Assembly (NCBI RefSeq): GCF_000023865.1 | Contig: NC_013159.1 | Location: forward strand, 3,994,001-4,058,000 | Reading direction: 5' to 3' | Source: Saccharomonospora viridis DSM 43017 | GTDB taxonomy: Bacteria; Actinomycetota; Actinomycetes; Mycobacteriales; Pseudonocardiaceae | Length of the DNA stretch: 64,000 bases | Part shown: positions 1 to 9,624 of the stretch, in pieces | Numbering within the stretch: the first letter of the stretch is position 1 | Layout: each line of letters opens with the position of its first letter | Translations under genes and position numbers: made by a program | Notes under the pieces: generated by a model | Database searches by the model: none | Told to the model about the DNA's origin: nothing | Seen by the model: only the letters and a program-made list of their open reading frames with translations

Positions 1-2075
1 ATGGTGGCGAGCGTGCGACGGGACAACCGGATCGCGTCGGCCGCGACCCGGAGATCGCCCCGCACGAGCGTGAGGTCACCGGCCTCGATGGCCACGTCGG
101 TGCCCGTGCCCATCGCCAGGCCCAGGTCGGCCTGGGCCAGCGCGGCGGCGTCGTTGACCCCGTCCCCCACCATCGCGACGACCCTGCCGTCGGTCTGGAA
201 GCGTTTCACGACGTCCACCTTCTGCTGCGGCAGCACCTCGGCGATCACCTCGGTGATGCCGACCTCGGCGGCGACGGACCTGGCGACGGCCTCGTTGTCA
301 CCGGTCAGCAGCACCGGGGTCAACCCCAGCCCACGCAACCGCGCGACCCCCTCGGCGGACGTCGGCTTCACCGTGTCGGCCACGACGAGCACCGCCCTGG
401 CCTTCCCGTCCCAGCCGACGGCGACGGCGGTCTTGCCCTCGGCCTCGGCGTCGGCCTTCGCCCGGGCGAGTTCCGGGGGCAGGTGTTGACTCCACCGGTC
501 CAGCAGCGCGGTGCGCCCGACCAGCACGACGTGCTCGTCCACGATCCCGCGCACACCGAGCCCCTCGACGTTGATGAAGTCCTCGACCGAGCCGAGCGCA
601 CCGACACGTTCGGCCGCGCCCTTCGCGATCGCCCGCGCGATCGGGTGTTCGGACGCGTTCTCCAACGACCCGGCCAGGCGCAGCACCTTGTCGACGTCCT
701 CGCCCTCGGCCACCCGCACGTCGACCAACGTCATCCTGCCGGTCGTGATCGTGCCGGTCTTGTCCAGCACGACCGTGTCCACCCGACGGGTCGACTCCAA
801 CACCTCGGGCCCCTTGATCAGGATGCCCAGCTGGGCTCCCCGACCGGTTCCCACCAGCAGTGCCGTGGGCGTGGCCAACCCCAACGCACACGGACAGGCG
901 ATGATCAGCACCGCGACCGCCGCGGTGAACGCCGCCGCAGCGGCGGCACCGGTGAGCAGCCAGAACCCGAGCGTGCCGAGCGCGAGGACGATGACGATCG
1001 GCACGAACACGCCCGAGACCCGGTCCGCCAGCCGCTGCACGGCGGCCTTACCCGTCTGGGCCTGTTCGACCAGTCGCGCCATCTGCGCGAGCTGGGTGTC
1101 CGAACCCACCCGGGTCGCCCGCACCAGCAGTCGCCCGCCCGAGTTCACCGTGGCCCCGACGACCGTGTCGCCGGGTCCGACCTCGACCGGGACCGACTCG
1201 CCCGTGAGCATGCTGACGTCGACGGCCGAGTTGCCTTCCTCCACGACACCGTCGGTGGCGATCTTGTCTCCCGGTCGGACGACGAACACGTCGCCCACGG
1301 TCAGGGAGTCGACGGGGACACGGTGTTCCTCCCCGTCACGGAGCACGGAGACGTCCTTCGCCCCCAACTCCAACAGCGCCCGCAGCGCGGCACCGGCGCG
1401 CCGTTTGGACCGGGCCTCGAAGTAACGGCCGGCCAGGATGAACGTCGTCACCCCGGCCGCGACCTCGAAGTAGATGTTGCCGTCGCCGCTCGTGCGCTCG
1501 ATCGTCAGCTCGAACGCGTGCGTCATCCCCAAAGTCCCCGCGCTGCCGAACACCAGGGCGTACAGCGACCACGCGAAGGCCGCCACGACCCCCATCGAGA
1601 CCAGCGTGTCCATCGTGGCCGCCCGGTGCCGCAGGTTGGTCCACGCGGCCCGGTGGAACGGCCACGCCGCCCACGTCACCACAGGAGTCGCCAGGACCAG
1701 GGAGACCCACTGCCAGTAGTCGAACTGCAGCGCCGGGATCATGGCCAGCAGGATCACCGGCACCGACAGCACGGCCGCGATGACAAGCCGCCGACGCAAC
1801 GCCCCGGCCGACTCGTCGGCGTCATCCTCGGCCCGCTGTCTCGGCAGCTCGGCGGAGTAGCCCGCGGCCTCCACCGTGCGGACGAGCTCGGCCGGGTCCA
1901 GCGCGGCGGGGAAACTGACCTTCGCCTTCTCGGTGGCGTAGTTCACCGTGGCGCTGACCCCGTCGAGCTTGTTGAGTCTGCGCTCGACACGACGAGCGCA
2001 GGACGCGCACGTCATCCCGCCGATCGCGAGCTCGATGTCACGCTGTGCGGACGAGGAAGCAACGTTGGAACTCAT
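1..2075 (-). CDS. copA: Copper-translocating P1B-type ATPase, C-terminus cut by window edge
   Basis: This is a membrane pump that exports Cu(I) from the cytoplasm using ATP. I translated it from the ATG at 2075 and about 691 residues are visible. An N-terminal heavy-metal domain carries GMTCASC near residue 20. The membrane metal site is [11 protein letters not shown] near residue 393, the phosphorylation motif is DKTGT at residue 438, and GDGVNDAAA follows in the ATP-binding region. The CPC motif and single N-terminal CxxC domain fit the copper P1B-1 class better than zinc or cadmium pumps. The last membrane helices lie beyond the left edge. It begins 22 bases after copZ and reads in the same direction as csoR and copZ, so it is probably the last or a late gene of a copper-responsive operon. 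Confidence 0.95.
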   Translation of the reverse strand, partial: MSSNVASSSAQRDIELAIGGMTCASCARRVERRLNKLDGVSATVNYATEKAKVSFPAALDPAELVRTVEAAGYSAELPRQRAEDDADESAGALRRRLVIAAVLSVPVILLAMIPALQFDYWQWVSLVLATPVVTWAAWPFHRAAWTNLRHRAATMDTLVSMGVVAAFAWSLYALVFGSAGTLGMTHAFELTIERTSGDGNIYFEVAAGVTTFILAGRYFEARSKRRAGAALRALLELGAKDVSVLRDGEEHRVPVDSLTVGDVFVVRPGDKIATDGVVEEGNSAVDVSMLTGESVPVEVGPGDTVVGATVNSGGRLLVRATRVGSDTQLAQMARLVEQAQTGKAAVQRLADRVSGVFVPIVIVLALGTLGFWLLTGAAAAAAFTAAVAVLIIACPCALGLATPTALLVGTGRGAQLGILIKGPEVLESTRRVDTVVLDKTGTITTGRMTLVDVRVAEGEDVDKVLRLAGSLENASEHPIARAIAKGAAERVGALGSVEDFINVEGLGVRGIVDEHVVLVGRTALLDRWSQHLPPELARAKADAEAEGKTAVAVGWDGKARAVLVVADTVKPTSAEGVARLRGLGLTPVLLTGDNEAVARSVAAEVGITEVIAEVLPQQKVDVVKRFQTDGRVVAMVGDGVNDAAALAQADLGLAMGTGTDVAIEAGDLTLVRGDLRVAADAIRLSRRTLAT

Positions 2076-2097
2076 TCCCGCTCCGTCCGGGTCACGT

Positions 2098-2304
2098 TCA
2101 GGCGTGCAACGTGTAACCGGCCTCTTCCACCGCGTTACGTACGTCGTCGACCGCGATCTCCGTGTCACTGGTGATGGTGACCTTCCCCGTGGGCACGTCC
2201 ACGGCCACGTCGGTGACGCCGGTGATCTCACCGACCTCCTCGCGCACCGAACGAGCGCAGTGCTCGCAGGTCATGCCGGTCACGGTGTAGGTCTGCTGAA
2301 CCAT
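2098..2304 (-). CDS. copZ: Copper chaperone, heavy-metal-associated domain
   Basis: A 68-residue cytosolic protein made of one heavy-metal-associated domain. The metal-binding motif GMTCEHC lies near residues 9-15, in the usual loop after the first beta strand, and the length is typical of CopZ. It should bind Cu(I) and hand it to the ATPase encoded 22 bases downstream, or to CsoR. It sits between csoR (47 bases upstream) and copA and is probably co-transcribed with both. Confidence 0.95.
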   Translation of the reverse strand: MVQQTYTVTGMTCEHCARSVREEVGEITGVTDVAVDVPTGKVTITSDTEIAVDDVRNAVEEAGYTLHA

Positions 2305-2351
2305 GTGTCAGATGTCCTTTCGAAGTCTGTTCGGCACGAACGTCCACGTTT

Positions 2352-2633
2352 TCAGGAACGCACCAAGCGGGCGATGGCGGCACTGGCCTCACGGACCTTC
2401 TCGTCGGCCCTCTCGCCACCCTCGCTGATCGCCTCGGCGACACAGTGCCGGAGATGCTCTTCCAACAGCCCCAGTGACACGGCTTGGAGCGCCTTGGTCG
2501 CCGCGGCGATCTGCGTGAGTACGTCGATGCAGTATTCGTCGTTTTCGACCATCCGCTGAAGCCCTCGGATCTGTCCTTCGATCCGGCGCAGCCGCTTGAG
2601 GTAGGCGTCCTTGTCGGAGGTGTATCCCGGCAT
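2352..2633 (-). CDS. csoR: CsoR-family copper-sensing repressor
   Basis: A 93-residue all-helical repressor of the CsoR/RcnR family (DUF156). The Cu(I) ligands can be read as a Cys in NDEYCIDV near residue 35 and a His and Cys in EEHLRHCV near residues 60-64, which matches the copper type. I chose the ATG at 2633 because GGGAG lies 8 bases upstream and because the longer frame to 2744 would run through the operator. It should repress its own operon and release DNA when Cu(I) binds. The neighbours copZ and copA support this. Confidence 0.93.
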   Translation of the reverse strand: MPGYTSDKDAYLKRLRRIEGQIRGLQRMVENDEYCIDVLTQIAAATKALQAVSLGLLEEHLRHCVAEAISEGGERADEKVREASAAIARLVRS

Positions 2634-2660
2634 CTTCGCTCCCGTTCCGTCCCACCGCCC

Positions 2661-2682
2661 AATATACCCCCCATGGGTATAT
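2661..2682 (-). promoter_or_regulatory. CsoR operator overlapping the csoR-copZ-copA promoter
   Basis: A perfect inverted repeat with 8-base arms, ATATACCC (2662-2669) and GGGTATAT (2675-2682), and a 5-base spacer. G/C tracts flanked by TATA are the known form of actinobacterial CsoR operators. On the minus strand the left part contains TATATT (2666-2661), a good -10 hexamer about 28 bases before the csoR start, so bound repressor would block polymerase directly. Assignment to CsoR is inferred from position and form. Confidence 0.85.
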
Positions 2683-2795
2683 AAGGCTCCATCCGACTCA
2701 GCGGTCTTACCCCACCTACCTGCTGTCTGCGGTTGATCGATCACGCTAAGTTGGTACTGCGTGACAACACCCCAACTTCCTCAAGGAGCTCGCCC

Positions 2796-3056
2796 ATGCC
2801 CGGTGTGGAAGAGATCCGCGCGGGTATCGCCCTCGCGAACGAGAAGGCTTCCGCCAGCATCGCCGCCCTACAACAAGCCGCCCAGGCACTTGAGGAAGCC
2901 CAACAATCGCTGGCCCAGGCCACCTCGGGCAGCACCCAGGAGGAGATCGCCCAGGCGCACGGCCTGCTCGCCGAGGCTCTCCAGGCGGTGACCGGCACGC
3001 AGAGCACCATCATGGCGTGCATCTCGTCCGCCGAGAGCTACTCGGCCCGGCTGTAG
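2796..3056 (+). CDS. Small helical protein, first gene of the FtsK-like ATPase operon
   Basis: An 86-residue protein of unknown function. It is almost entirely predicted alpha helix, rich in Ala, Gln and Glu, with a likely turn at a Gly-Ser rich point (near residue 50), so it may form a helical hairpin. No signal peptide or membrane segment is seen. The ATG at 2796 is preceded by AAGGAG at 2783-2788. It starts a tight rightward operon with a second small helical protein, an FtsK/SpoIIIE-like ATPase and a coiled-coil protein. Its size and fold recall WXG100 proteins of type VII secretion, but I see no WXG motif, so that link is only suggestive. Confidence 0.8.
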   Translation: MPGVEEIRAGIALANEKASASIAALQQAAQALEEAQQSLAQATSGSTQEEIAQAHGLLAEALQAVTGTQSTIMACISSAESYSARL

Positions 3057-3073
3057 CGCAACGGATACGCGAC

Positions 3074-3319
3074 ATGTCACTGGAGCAGTTGCGGCACCTA
3101 CTCGCCGGAACGCTTGACGCCCTTTCCACCGCCAGATCCCACAACGTCAGGGCGCGTGAGCTACTCGACGACTACCGCCGCGTGGTCACCGAGGTGCAGG
3201 CGCAGGCCCAGCCGTGGCTGCCCAGGGAACTGGACAGCGCCGTAGAACAGATCGAGGCCAACGACGCACGGCTCGACACCGTGTACGGCCTGCTCACCAG
3301 CTACGACTCGAGGTTGTGA
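3074..3319 (+). CDS. Small helical protein, second gene of the FtsK-like ATPase operon
   Basis: An 81-residue helical protein of unknown function, with charged heptad-like segments and no membrane segment or signal. The ATG at 3074 follows the previous stop by 17 bases; a longer in-frame start at 3017 would overlap that gene and is less likely. The stop lies 3 bases before the ATPase start, so translation is probably coupled. Pairs of small helical proteins next to an FtsK-type ATPase are a feature of Esx secretion loci. No WXG motif is present, so the role is unknown. Confidence 0.78.
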   Translation: MSLEQLRHLLAGTLDALSTARSHNVRARELLDDYRRVVTEVQAQAQPWLPRELDSAVEQIEANDARLDTVYGLLTSYDSRL

Positions 3320-3322
3320 AGT

Positions 3323-6088
3323 TTGGCGATGCGACGCAAGGTCGTCCAGCAACGTGCCCGCGTGACGAACGCGCTGGAGGCGCTACGCCATCAGATCGGC
3401 CTGGCCCTCGGTGCCGCCCGTAACGCCCACCGGGCCGCCGAGGACGAACTGGCGCGGTTGCGACTGGAACAACTCGTGGTGTCGGTGGGCCTGGAGAACG
3501 CCGCCACCGACCCACAGGTCGCCGAACACCGCAACGATCCGGCCCTGGCCTCGGTGCTGTCGTGGCTGGAGAACGTGAAGAGCAGCTTCTACGCCGACTG
3601 GGCCGACGGGCCGGAACGACTGCGGCAGCTCGTGGCCTCCGCAGCGCCGGGCCCGGCGGGACGTCCCCCGGGGGAGTGGCTGGGCCGACTCGGCACGTTC
3701 GACGGCACGAAGCCGCCGGAGTTGTGGCGCATCGGATCGGCCACCGTGGACGGCACGAGCATCGGACGTCCGTCGACCACGTTGACCTTCGACGTCGCCG
3801 TCCCCCTGCTGGACGAGTCCCACCTGTCGATCACCTCGGTGCCGAAGAGCCGGGCGACCGTGGACGCGCTCGTGGAGAACCTGTTGATGCGGGTGCTCAG
3901 CACGTTCACCCCCGGCGCGGTGAGGGTGCACCTGTGGGACGTCGGTCAACTCACGGCCATCCTGCCGAACTTCTACGCGCTGAGCCGGACCAGCGCGGTC
4001 ACCGTGCACGACCCGACCAGGCTGGTCGACCTACTCGACGAACTCGCCGGTCACATCCGCCGCATCCACGCCCACACGCTGCAGGCCGGGTATCCGTCGC
4101 TGCCCGCCATGCGACGGGCGACGGGCAAACGCGTGGAACCGTGGCGGATCGCCGTGCTGTACGGCAACGGCGAGGATCTCGCCCCCGAACATCTACGGGA
4201 TCTCAAACGCGTGGCCAGCGGTGCCCTGGCCGCGGGGATCTCACTGATCCTCGTGGACGTGCCCACGGTGTTGGGCGGTTCGGTGGAGACCATCAGCCTG
4301 CTCGACGACCGTCGTGCCATCACCTCGATGACCGGGCCGGACGTCGTCGTCGACCTCGACCCACCACTGCCCGCCGGTCAGGTGGCGAGTGCCGCGAGTC
4401 GCCTCGCCGAGGCCATCGTCACCAGGCAGGGCGGTCCTCGGTCGTTCTTCGACCTGCTGCCCACGGAATTCGGGCAGGAATGCTCGGCCCGCGAGCTACG
4501 CGCGCCCGTCGGCTTCCACGAGGGGGAACCCGTGGAGGTCGTGATCGGTGACACCACCCCGCACGCTCTGATCGGGGGGCCGAGCGGTTCGGGCAAGACG
4601 AACTTCCTCTACGCGCTGCTGGGCAGTCTCACCGCCCGGTACTCACCGGACGAACTGGCGCTGTACCTGCTGGACTTCAAGGAGGGCGTCTCCTTCGCCG
4701 GACTGGCCCCCGGCAAGAAGGACGAAAGCTGGCTGCCGCACGCCCGGCTCATCGGGGTGAACGTCAACACCGACAGGGAGTTCGGGTTGGCGCTTCTGCG
4801 GTTCCTGTCCGACGAGATGCGCCGTCGTTCGGCGGCGGCCAAGGAGTTCGAGGTCACCAACATCGCGGAACTGCGCGAACAGGACCCGGACGGACATTGG
4901 CCCCGGATCGTCGCCGTGATCGACGAGTTCCAGTACCTGTTCGCCGAACGGGATTCGGTGACGGCCATGGCGACGGCGCTGTTGGAGGACCTGGCCCGGC
5001 GAGGTCGGTCACAGGGCATCCACCTCATCCTCGCCAGCCAGGACATCGCGGGCATCGAGGCGTTCTGGGGCAAACCCGCCGTGTTCGAACAGTGCACGTT
5101 GCGCATCGCGATGCCCAAGGCTCGCAGGGTGCTGGCGGAGGCGAACCAGGCCGCGGTGGCCGCACCGCGCTGGCACGCCGTCATCAACCACGAGTCGGGG
5201 GTGGCGCACGGGAACCAACTCGCCCACATCCCCGACGCCAGCGCGAAAAACACGTTCCCCGCACTGCAACGCCAACTGTGGCAGCAGTACGCCACGCACG
5301 GCCGGCCACGACTGTTCGACGGTGCCGTCGCGCCCCGGCTGAGCGAGTCGACGGCCTTCGGCACGCTGGCACCGGGCACCGACCGACCCCGCGCTCTGGT
5401 GGGTCAGTCGATCGAGGTCGCCGACAACGCCCACGGCATCGAGCTGCCGACCGCACCGGGCCGGAACCTCGCGGTCCTGGGCAGCAGCAGGACGGAGGCC
5501 TTGTCCGTACTCGACGCGGCGGCCCGGTCGTTGGCCCGACAGTTCGAGGCGGGTACCGCGGAGTTCCTCCTCGGTTGCGCGGTGGACACCTGTCTCGACG
5601 AGGTGGACGCCCTGGCGAACCTCCTGGCCGAGCACGGGCACAAGGCGGCCGTGGTGACGGCGGCGGAACTGCCCGCACTCTTCGCCGACCTCGCCGAGCG
5701 GATGTCCCATTCGGACGGAAGGACGTTCGTGATGCTGTACGGCGTGGACGCGGTGCTCCCCGCGCTCGAACACAAGGAGCTCGGCAAACCCAGCGGACTC
5801 GACCACCTGCGAACGTTGCTCAAGCAGGGGCCCTCGAAGGGGGTACACGTACTGGGCTGGTGGCGTGGGGTGGCCCGGCTGAAGGACACACTCGGCTTCA
5901 ACGGCACGGAGGACATCGGCGCCTGGGTCGCCCTGGACGTGCAGGGAAGCGAACTCGCACCGTTCTGCGCCGGCCAGGTCGTGCACTGGTCACCGAGGCC
6001 GGGTCGGGCGCTGTTCTTCGACCGCGGCACACACGCGAGTCCGGAGGTCACCATCCCGTTCCATCGACCGGAGGCCGACGATGTATGA
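3323..6088 (+). CDS. FtsK/SpoIIIE-like P-loop ATPase
   Basis: A 921-residue multidomain ATPase of the FtsK/SpoIIIE/EccC superfamily. The intact central domain has a Walker A, GGPSGSGKT, near residues 417-425 and a Walker B, VAVIDEFQ, near 530-537, followed by a RGRSQGIHLILASQ segment typical of the family. The regions before and after look like degenerate copies of the same fold: the C-terminal one has GSSRTEA where a P-loop would be and lacks the lysine. No transmembrane segment is obvious, so it may be soluble or recruited to the membrane by partners. The start is the TTG at 3323, 9 bases after AGG; an ATG at 3329 is the alternative. It overlaps the next gene by 8 bases. It could drive DNA or protein translocation; the substrate is unknown. 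Confidence 0.85.
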   Translation: MAMRRKVVQQRARVTNALEALRHQIGLALGAARNAHRAAEDELARLRLEQLVVSVGLENAATDPQVAEHRNDPALASVLSWLENVKSSFYADWADGPERLRQLVASAAPGPAGRPPGEWLGRLGTFDGTKPPELWRIGSATVDGTSIGRPSTTLTFDVAVPLLDESHLSITSVPKSRATVDALVENLLMRVLSTFTPGAVRVHLWDVGQLTAILPNFYALSRTSAVTVHDPTRLVDLLDELAGHIRRIHAHTLQAGYPSLPAMRRATGKRVEPWRIAVLYGNGEDLAPEHLRDLKRVASGALAAGISLILVDVPTVLGGSVETISLLDDRRAITSMTGPDVVVDLDPPLPAGQVASAASRLAEAIVTRQGGPRSFFDLLPTEFGQECSARELRAPVGFHEGEPVEVVIGDTTPHALIGGPSGSGKTNFLYALLGSLTARYSPDELALYLLDFKEGVSFAGLAPGKKDESWLPHARLIGVNVNTDREFGLALLRFLSDEMRRRSAAAKEFEVTNIAELREQDPDGHWPRIVAVIDEFQYLFAERDSVTAMATALLEDLARRGRSQGIHLILASQDIAGIEAFWGKPAVFEQCTLRIAMPKARRVLAEANQAAVAAPRWHAVINHESGVAHGNQLAHIPDASAKNTFPALQRQLWQQYATHGRPRLFDGAVAPRLSESTAFGTLAPGTDRPRALVGQSIEVADNAHGIELPTAPGRNLAVLGSSRTEALSVLDAAARSLARQFEAGTAEFLLGCAVDTCLDEVDALANLLAEHGHKAAVVTAAELPALFADLAERMSHSDGRTFVMLYGVDAVLPALEHKELGKPSGLDHLRTLLKQGPSKGVHVLGWWRGVARLKDTLGFNGTEDIGAWVALDVQGSELAPFCAGQVVHWSPRPGRALFFDRGTHASPEVTIPFHRPEADDV

Positions 6089-6449
6089 CGAGCCCACGGC
6101 CGCCGTGCGTTACAAGGAGATCATGGGCCTGGCCCGCAAGGCGGCCGAGGACCTGCGCGACTGGGAGCGCAAACGCATCGTCGAACTGGAATCGAAGATC
6201 GCCGAGGCCGACCGGCGACTCGACGCCGCGGCCGAACAGGAAACCGCCGTGCAGGAGCGGGCGCTCCGTTGGTGGCGCATGGCCTGCGACAACGTGGACC
6301 GACTGTCGTGGCTGGAGCCGGGCGAACAACCCTCCCCGATCAACTCGGCCAGAGGTGACCAGGTCGACCACTACGTCGACGGCCTTCGCTCCGCCTACCG
6401 GAACCTGACGGAGGCCGTCGCGAACCTCGGCTGGCGAGCCCGTCGCTAG
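6081..6449 (+). CDS. Coiled-coil protein, last gene of the FtsK-like ATPase operon
   Basis: A 122-residue protein of unknown function. Residues about 10-70 form a continuous charged helix with heptad character, and the remainder is also helical, with a WW pair near residue 65 and WLEPG near residue 77. It has no signal or membrane segment. Its ATG overlaps the stop of the ATPase gene by 8 bases, which indicates translational coupling. It may be a structural partner or adaptor of the ATPase. The gene ends 7 bases from the convergent iniC-like gene, with no room for a separate terminator. Confidence 0.82.
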   Translation: MYDEPTAAVRYKEIMGLARKAAEDLRDWERKRIVELESKIAEADRRLDAAAEQETAVQERALRWWRMACDNVDRLSWLEPGEQPSPINSARGDQVDHYVDGLRSAYRNLTEAVANLGWRARR

Positions 6450-6455
6450 GCGGGT

Positions 6456-7718
6456 TCACGCCATCGGTTCGGTGACGAGGGCCTCGCAGGTTCGGACCAC
6501 TGTCGCGGCCGCATGCCGTTCCGCCGAACCCAGCACCGGGTTCTCCATGTACGACCGCCACAGCCGCAGGACGTTCACGGCGACTTGCCGCAGTCCGGGC
6601 TCCCCCCTGCCGACTCCGAGCCTCACCTGTGGGGCGACGCCGTAGCCGCCGATGAGCCGGATGGCCTCGTCGGCGAGTTCCCCGGGAAGACTCACCCGGC
6701 CCGTGCGCAGCGCGGCGAACAACCGCAGTTCCGCGAATTCGTGCGCACCGGTCAGGGTGCGCTCCCATTCGGCGACCAGCGAAGCGGCGGACGGTCGGGG
6801 CTCCCGGCGCAGCACCACACCCAGGCCGAGCAGCGCCGACCGAGCCTTCAACACGGCGGCCCGCTCGGCGAAGTACACCGTCACCGCCTCACCCAACGCG
6901 TCCAGACCGCTGCGTCGACACAGCTCCGCGGACAACGCTCGCGGCGTGTCGGCTCCCCCTCTGAGCAACGTGGTGGCGAGACGGACGCCGAACAACCCGA
7001 ACCGGTCCAACAGCCTGGCCCGCTCCGGATCGCCACCGAACCGGTCGGCCGACAACAGCAGTGGGTCGAGTTCGGACCTCGGCACCGCCGCGAGCGCGGC
7101 CAGCAATTCGAACTCGTCCTCGCGGATCGTCCGGGCCGCGCGCGCGGTCAGCCCCGAGACCGCGACGACGTCCTGGCACGCTTCCGTGGTCACCGGGTTC
7201 CGCGCCCATCGACGAGCGACCTGGCGGGCCGAGATGAGGGCGTCCACCCGCCCTCCGCCCAGCTCGTCCGCACGTGCCAACACCATGAGCGCGTTCACCG
7301 GCGCGATGTGGCTCACGGCACGGTCCTGCGCCGCGCGTAACAAGGTCAGATCGGCGTCGTGCGGATGCCCCGCCAGGTAGAGCACCGCGTCGGCCTCCGC
7401 GCAGATCAGATCGGCGACGCGCGCGGTTCCGTCCTGCTGGGCCTGCGAGGTGTCGAGGACGAGCAGCTCCGGCCACACCTGGTCGCCCGGTACGTGGTGC
7501 CACGACATCGGCGACGTCCGCCGACCCTCGCCGACCTCCCCCACGAGCGCGGAGACCAGGGTCGTCTTCCCCGTTCCCGGCGCGCCCGCCACGGCCACCC
7601 GCAGCGGCTCCTCCATCCGGGCGAGATGTCGTCTCAGCCAATTCGTCGCCCGCGGGCTGTCCGCGTACACCTGTTGCGCACGAGTCAGCAACGACCAAGC
7701 CCGGTCGGCCAGATTCAT
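6456..7718 (-). CDS. iniC: Dynamin-like GTPase, IniC type
   Basis: A 420-residue GTPase of the bacterial dynamin-like family. The P-loop is GAPGTGKTT at residues 45-53 and a G4-like motif, ARADELGGG, lies near residue 150. It is shorter than mycobacterial IniC (about 490 residues) and has no clear membrane helix. The ATG overlaps the stop of the iniA-like gene by 4 bases, the order seen in the mycobacterial iniBAC operon. In mycobacteria IniA and IniC act in the response to cell-wall inhibitors and IniA remodels membranes; the same role here is inferred from order and motifs. The gene symbol rests on synteny, not on an alignment. Confidence 0.82.
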   Translation of the reverse strand: MNLADRAWSLLTRAQQVYADSPRATNWLRRHLARMEEPLRVAVAGAPGTGKTTLVSALVGEVGEGRRTSPMSWHHVPGDQVWPELLVLDTSQAQQDGTARVADLICAEADAVLYLAGHPHDADLTLLRAAQDRAVSHIAPVNALMVLARADELGGGRVDALISARQVARRWARNPVTTEACQDVVAVSGLTARAARTIREDEFELLAALAAVPRSELDPLLLSADRFGGDPERARLLDRFGLFGVRLATTLLRGGADTPRALSAELCRRSGLDALGEAVTVYFAERAAVLKARSALLGLGVVLRREPRPSAASLVAEWERTLTGAHEFAELRLFAALRTGRVSLPGELADEAIRLIGGYGVAPQVRLGVGRGEPGLRQVAVNVLRLWRSYMENPVLGSAERHAAATVVRTCEALVTEPMA

Positions 7719-9589
7719 GCCGTCAGGCCTCGCGGAACCGGCTGGGGAGCCAGCGCGTCGGCCCGCCGACGCAACAGCTCCAGCTCCTCGACACGGGTCG
7801 CCACTTTCCGCACGGCCGTGTTCCGTTCGGCCGCCTCGGCCTCGATAGCCTGTTTCACCCGCTGGGCCGCGTCACTGATCTCCGTGCGCAGTTCGTGCGC
7901 CACGGCCGTGCACCGGTCACGCAGCTCCCGGTGGATCAGCCGTACGGTGTCCTTGCTCTCCTTGCCGTAGGCGAGGAAGAAGTCGTCGACGTATCGCTGG
8001 GCGGCCGTCTTCGCCGCGGCCTGGCGCCGTTTGAGTCGGGTACTGCGTTCGTCCAGGACACTTTTGGCGCCGAACGCCACCCCCGCACCGATCGAGATGG
8101 GGTTGATGAGACTCATCCCGGCCAACGTCGTCGCGAGCCCGAACATCAACAACCCACTGTACGAACCACGCATACCGACGAAGAGTTTCTGCCCGACCGT
8201 GAACCGCTCGACGTTCGGTGCGCCCAGTTTGTCCAACTCCCCGGCCGGTGGGTCGGACAGCACCGAATCCGGCGCGAACACGTCGTCCCGGCGGGGGGAG
8301 ATGGCGTTCGCGAGCTTACGCGTGATCCACTCGAACCTGTCGAGCAACCAACCGGAATTGGCCTCGGCCGCGGCCCGCAGGTTCTCCCGGAGCCATTCCT
8401 CGAATTCCGGCCAGTCCTTGGCGGGGTCGGCGACCTCGAAGTACTCGTCCGCCTCCCGCAGGATGCGACGGGTTCGGTCACGCAGGTCGTAGTCGAGGTC
8501 GGCGGTGAGGTCGGCCACCTCATCGGACAGCATGGTCTGCCACCGCGCCGACTCCCGTTGCAGTTGCTCCAACCGGGACGTCAGGCGACGGTAACGTGCG
8601 ACGAGTCCACCGTCGCCGCCCTGCTTCAGGTCGTTGAGCCGCTCCCGCAGCGGCTCCACCAGGGTGTCCACGGTCAGCCGGGTCAACGCACCCGCGCAAC
8701 GGCGACGCAGCACGTCGGCGTTGCCCATCAACTCGTGGTGCAGGTAGGAGATCAGGGCGGGGAAGCCCGACTCGTCGTTCAGCCCGGTGTCGTTCGTCCG
8801 CGCGGCCAACAACCGCAAGGCCGATGACACCGGAAACACCGTCACGGGCAGCCCCCGACGTTCGAGCCGGGCACGGTTGTGCGCGACCACCCGTTGCCAC
8901 CCCGGCACCAGGTCGGTCTTGGTGAGGACGACGGCCACCGTCGGACACACGGTCAACGCCCGCTCCACGATGTCCAGTTCCGCGGGCGAGAAACTGCGAG
9001 TCGCATCGCTGGCCAGCAGTACGGCGTCGGCCTGCGACACGGTCGACAGCGCGGCCCGGGCGTGGTCGCCGTGGTGGTCGCCGTCCGTGCCGCAGGGTGG
9101 CGTGTCGATCAGGGTCAGTCCACTTTCGAGAAGTTTGCGAGGAAGTCCTATTTCGACCCTCGCTATCCCGTTGCGACGATTCCCCTCCGCCGAGGCCGAC
9201 TCGACCGGAACGGGTTCGCGTTCAGCGCTCGTCAACGCGGGAGTGTCGTGTCCGGACGCCTCGAGCAACAGACTGTCCCGCAGCACCGGTTCCAGCAGTG
9301 GAGCCGGATCACCCGGGACGAGTCTCGCCACGGGCGAGGGCGCGTACTCGACCACGGTGGGTACGGTCGTGGTGAGGTCGTCGCCCACCGCGCACACGGT
9401 GGACCCGAGCAGACCGTTGAGCAACTGGCTCTTGCCCTGTCCCGATCCGCCGAGCACGACGACGCGGATCTTGGGACCCGCCAGCTCGGCACGGCGGGCA
9501 CGCAGGAGCCGTCCGAGGTCGGTGCGGTCGTGCACGGCGCACGACCGGATGGCCTCGTCCAATACGTCGAGCCACGGCGTTGCCTTCAT
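7715..9589 (-). CDS. iniA: Dynamin-like GTPase, IniA type
   Basis: A 624-residue dynamin-like GTPase, close to the 640 residues of mycobacterial IniA. G-motifs are readable: the P-loop GGSGQGKS near residues 47-54, a G3-like segment LIDTPPCG near 167, and the G4 motif TKTD near 225. A hydrophobic segment around residues 450-490 (LLMFGLATTLAGMSL and following) can serve as the membrane paddle. Helical stalk regions flank it. It probably binds the inner face of the cytoplasmic membrane and remodels or repairs it in a GTP-dependent way. It lies 95 bases after the iniB-like gene, with a strong hairpin between, and overlaps the iniC-like gene by 4 bases. Confidence 0.88.
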   Translation of the reverse strand: MKATPWLDVLDEAIRSCAVHDRTDLGRLLRARRAELAGPKIRVVVLGGSGQGKSQLLNGLLGSTVCAVGDDLTTTVPTVVEYAPSPVARLVPGDPAPLLEPVLRDSLLLEASGHDTPALTSAEREPVPVESASAEGNRRNGIARVEIGLPRKLLESGLTLIDTPPCGTDGDHHGDHARAALSTVSQADAVLLASDATRSFSPAELDIVERALTVCPTVAVVLTKTDLVPGWQRVVAHNRARLERRGLPVTVFPVSSALRLLAARTNDTGLNDESGFPALISYLHHELMGNADVLRRRCAGALTRLTVDTLVEPLRERLNDLKQGGDGGLVARYRRLTSRLEQLQRESARWQTMLSDEVADLTADLDYDLRDRTRRILREADEYFEVADPAKDWPEFEEWLRENLRAAAEANSGWLLDRFEWITRKLANAISPRRDDVFAPDSVLSDPPAGELDKLGAPNVERFTVGQKLFVGMRGSYSGLLMFGLATTLAGMSLINPISIGAGVAFGAKSVLDERSTRLKRRQAAAKTAAQRYVDDFFLAYGKESKDTVRLIHRELRDRCTAVAHELRTEISDAAQRVKQAIEAEAAERNTAVRKVATRVEELELLRRRADALAPQPVPRGLTA

Positions 9590-9624
9590 CGCTCGGACAG
9601 TGTGCCTGGTTCCACCTACGCAGT

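Noticed and set aside
483-2174. A 563-codon rightward open frame
   Set aside because: It lies antisense to copA, whose motifs are unmistakable. Long shadow frames are normal at this GC content, and this one is rich in Arg, His and Pro.
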